Positions 5,097 to 6,192 of a DNA stretch of 6,192 nucleotides are shown one piece after another. This stretch comes from Methylomicrobium sp. (GTDB lineage Bacteria; Pseudomonadota; Gammaproteobacteria; Methylococcales; Methylomonadaceae). The stretch is taken from NCBI GenBank assembly GCA_007135635.1, contig SLIO01000087.1:1-6192 (forward strand). Reading direction: 5' to 3'. Position 1 is the stretch's first letter. Every line of letters begins with the position of its first letter. Made by a program: the position numbers and the translations under genes. The notes beneath the pieces are model-generated. The model made no database searches. It was not told where the DNA came from and saw nothing but the letters and a program-made list of their open reading frames with translations.

Positions 5097-6192
5097 TACC
5101 GTCAACAGCTGCGGACAAAATGCCACCGGCATAGCCGGCACCCTCTCCGGCAGGAAACAAGCCTTTGGTATTTAGGCTTTGAAAGCACTCATCACGTTTA
5201 ATGCGAATCGGCGAAGATGTTCGGGTTTCGACCCCGGTCAAGACCGCATCATACATCGCGAACCCCTTAATTTTTTTGTCGAACGCCGGCAGCGCTTCTC
5301 TGATAGCATCGATCACAAAATCCGGCAAGGCCGATGCCAAGTCGCATAAATGCAACCCCGGCGTATAGGACGGCAATACCGAACCTAAACTTGTCGAAGG
5401 CTTACCGGACAAAAAATCGCCGACTAATTGCCCCGGCGCATCATAATTACCGCCGCCTAATTCAAAAGCTTTTCGCTCCCATTGACGTTGAAAATCAATC
5501 CCGGCCAAAGGGTTTCCGGGAAAATCGGCCGGAGTGACTTCGACGACGATCCCGCTATTAGCATTACGTTCGTTGCGCGAATATTGACTCATGCCATTGG
5601 TTACCACATGCCCCGGTTCCGAGGTTGCCGCGACCACCGTACCGCCCGGGCACATGCAAAAACTATACACTGCACGACCGTTACGGCAATGATGTACTAA
5701 TTTATAATCGGCCGCACCCAATAGCGGATGTCCGGCCTGCGGCCCGAATCGGCATTGATCGATCATTGATTGAGGATGTTCGATACGAAAGCCGATCGAA
5801 AACGGCTTGGCCTCAATATAGACACCCCGCTGATACAGCATGCCAAAAGTATCCCGCGCACTGTGGCCGACAGCCAACACGACATGCTCGGTATCGATAC
5901 GCTCACCCCCGGCAAGCACTACGCCCTTAACCTGGCCATTGCCAATTTCGATATCCTCGACCCGGCTTTGAAAGCGAATTTGACCGCCCAAGGCTTCAAT
6001 CTCGGCACGCATCGATTCAACCATTGAAACCAACCTAAACGTACCGATATGCGGTTTATTGACATAAAGTATTTCAGGCGGCGCACCGGCCTTGACGAAC
6101 TCTGTTAACACTTTACGACCGCGATAACCCGGATCCTTGATTTGGCTATAGAGTTTGCCGTCCGAAAATGTACCGGCACCGCCTTCGCCGAA
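5053..6192 (-). CDS. FAD-dependent dehydrogenase, COG2509 family (5' end cut by window edge)
   Basis: The C-terminal 379 residues of a COG2509-type FAD protein are visible; the frame stays open to the right edge, so the N-terminal FAD GxGxxG motif lies outside. The visible part opens with FGEGGAGTFSDGKLYS, a hallmark of the family. Then follow VVLAVGHSARDTFGML (about 104-119), AKPFSIGFRIEHP (128-140), SFCMCPGGTVVAATSEPG (177-194) and the C-terminal FAD-binding LFPAGEGAGYAGGILSAAVDG (345-365). Family members are about 520-550 residues, so roughly 150 are missing. The substrate is not established for the family; it is distantly related to geranylgeranyl reductase/HI0933-like flavoproteins. An internal GTG at 6111 is not the true start, because conserved sequence precedes it. 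The TAG stop at 5053 lies inside the end of convergent msrQ, a 44-bp tail-to-tail overlap. Confidence 0.92.
   Translation of the reverse strand, partial: FGEGGAGTFSDGKLYSQIKDPGYRGRKVLTEFVKAGAPPEILYVNKPHIGTFRLVSMVESMRAEIEALGGQIRFQSRVEDIEIGNGQVKGVVLAGGERIDTEHVVLAVGHSARDTFGMLYQRGVYIEAKPFSIGFRIEHPQSMIDQCRFGPQAGHPLLGAADYKLVHHCRNGRAVYSFCMCPGGTVVAATSEPGHVVTNGMSQYSRNERNANSGIVVEVTPADFPGNPLAGIDFQRQWERKAFELGGGNYDAPGQLVGDFLSGKPSTSLGSVLPSYTPGLHLCDLASALPDFVIDAIREALPAFDKKIKGFAMYDAVLTGVETRTSSPIRIKRDECFQSLNTKGLFPAGEGAGYAGGILSAAVDGIKVAEAVALAIVDS

Noticed and set aside
5334..6027. Plus-strand frames of 67-101 codons opposite the COG2509 gene
   Set aside because: Antisense shadows of a conserved flavoprotein gene; no domains or ribosome sites.
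6109..6111. GTG at 6111 as the COG2509 start
   Set aside because: The conserved FGEGGAGTFSDGKLYS block lies in frame upstream of it, up to the window edge, so the gene is truncated rather than starting here.

Overview
The window looks like a chromosomal segment from a gammaproteobacterium of moderate GC content. The genes are of ordinary proteobacterial type: a class I photolyase, a Blc-type lipocalin, MsrQ and a COG2509 flavoprotein. One intergenic repeat has translations that I remember seeing as 'hypothetical proteins' in methanotroph (Methylococcales) genomes. That placement is recollection only and could not be checked.

Left part, minus strand (read right to left): a complete DNA photolyase gene (phrB, 3010 to 1655); a 352-bp gap filled mostly by a large inverted-repeat element; then three overlapping genes. 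These are a lipocalin lipoprotein (blc, 1302 to 781), an SRPBCC-fold protein (784 to 320, GTG start, 4-nt overlap) and a secreted DUF1499 protein (from 327, 8-nt overlap, cut by the left window edge). The three are almost certainly one translationally coupled operon. Photolyase, lipocalin and small SRPBCC/DUF proteins are often found near each other in light- or singlet-oxygen-responsive loci, so a photo-oxidative and envelope-repair role is a reasonable inference. No regulator lies in the window.

Right part: a 117-bp divergent intergenic region separates phrB from an FAD-dependent NADH dehydrogenase-like gene (3128-4303, plus). After 139 bp comes msrQ (4443-5096, plus), the haem-b membrane partner of periplasmic methionine sulfoxide reductase MsrP. 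MsrP itself is not beside it here. msrQ runs tail to tail into a COG2509 FAD-dependent dehydrogenase (minus, cut by the right edge), and their coding ends overlap by 44 bp.

The least ordinary feature is the repeat element at about 1376-1608. It has a near-perfect 23-bp inverted repeat (22 of 23 paired) at 1416-1438 / 1541-1563, diverged outer arms that continue the same pairing, and two or more internal hairpins. It is translatable on both strands but is most likely a MITE-like or REP-like dispersed non-coding element. The other genes belong to known families. I found no RNA genes, CRISPR array, integrase or toxin-antitoxin system.
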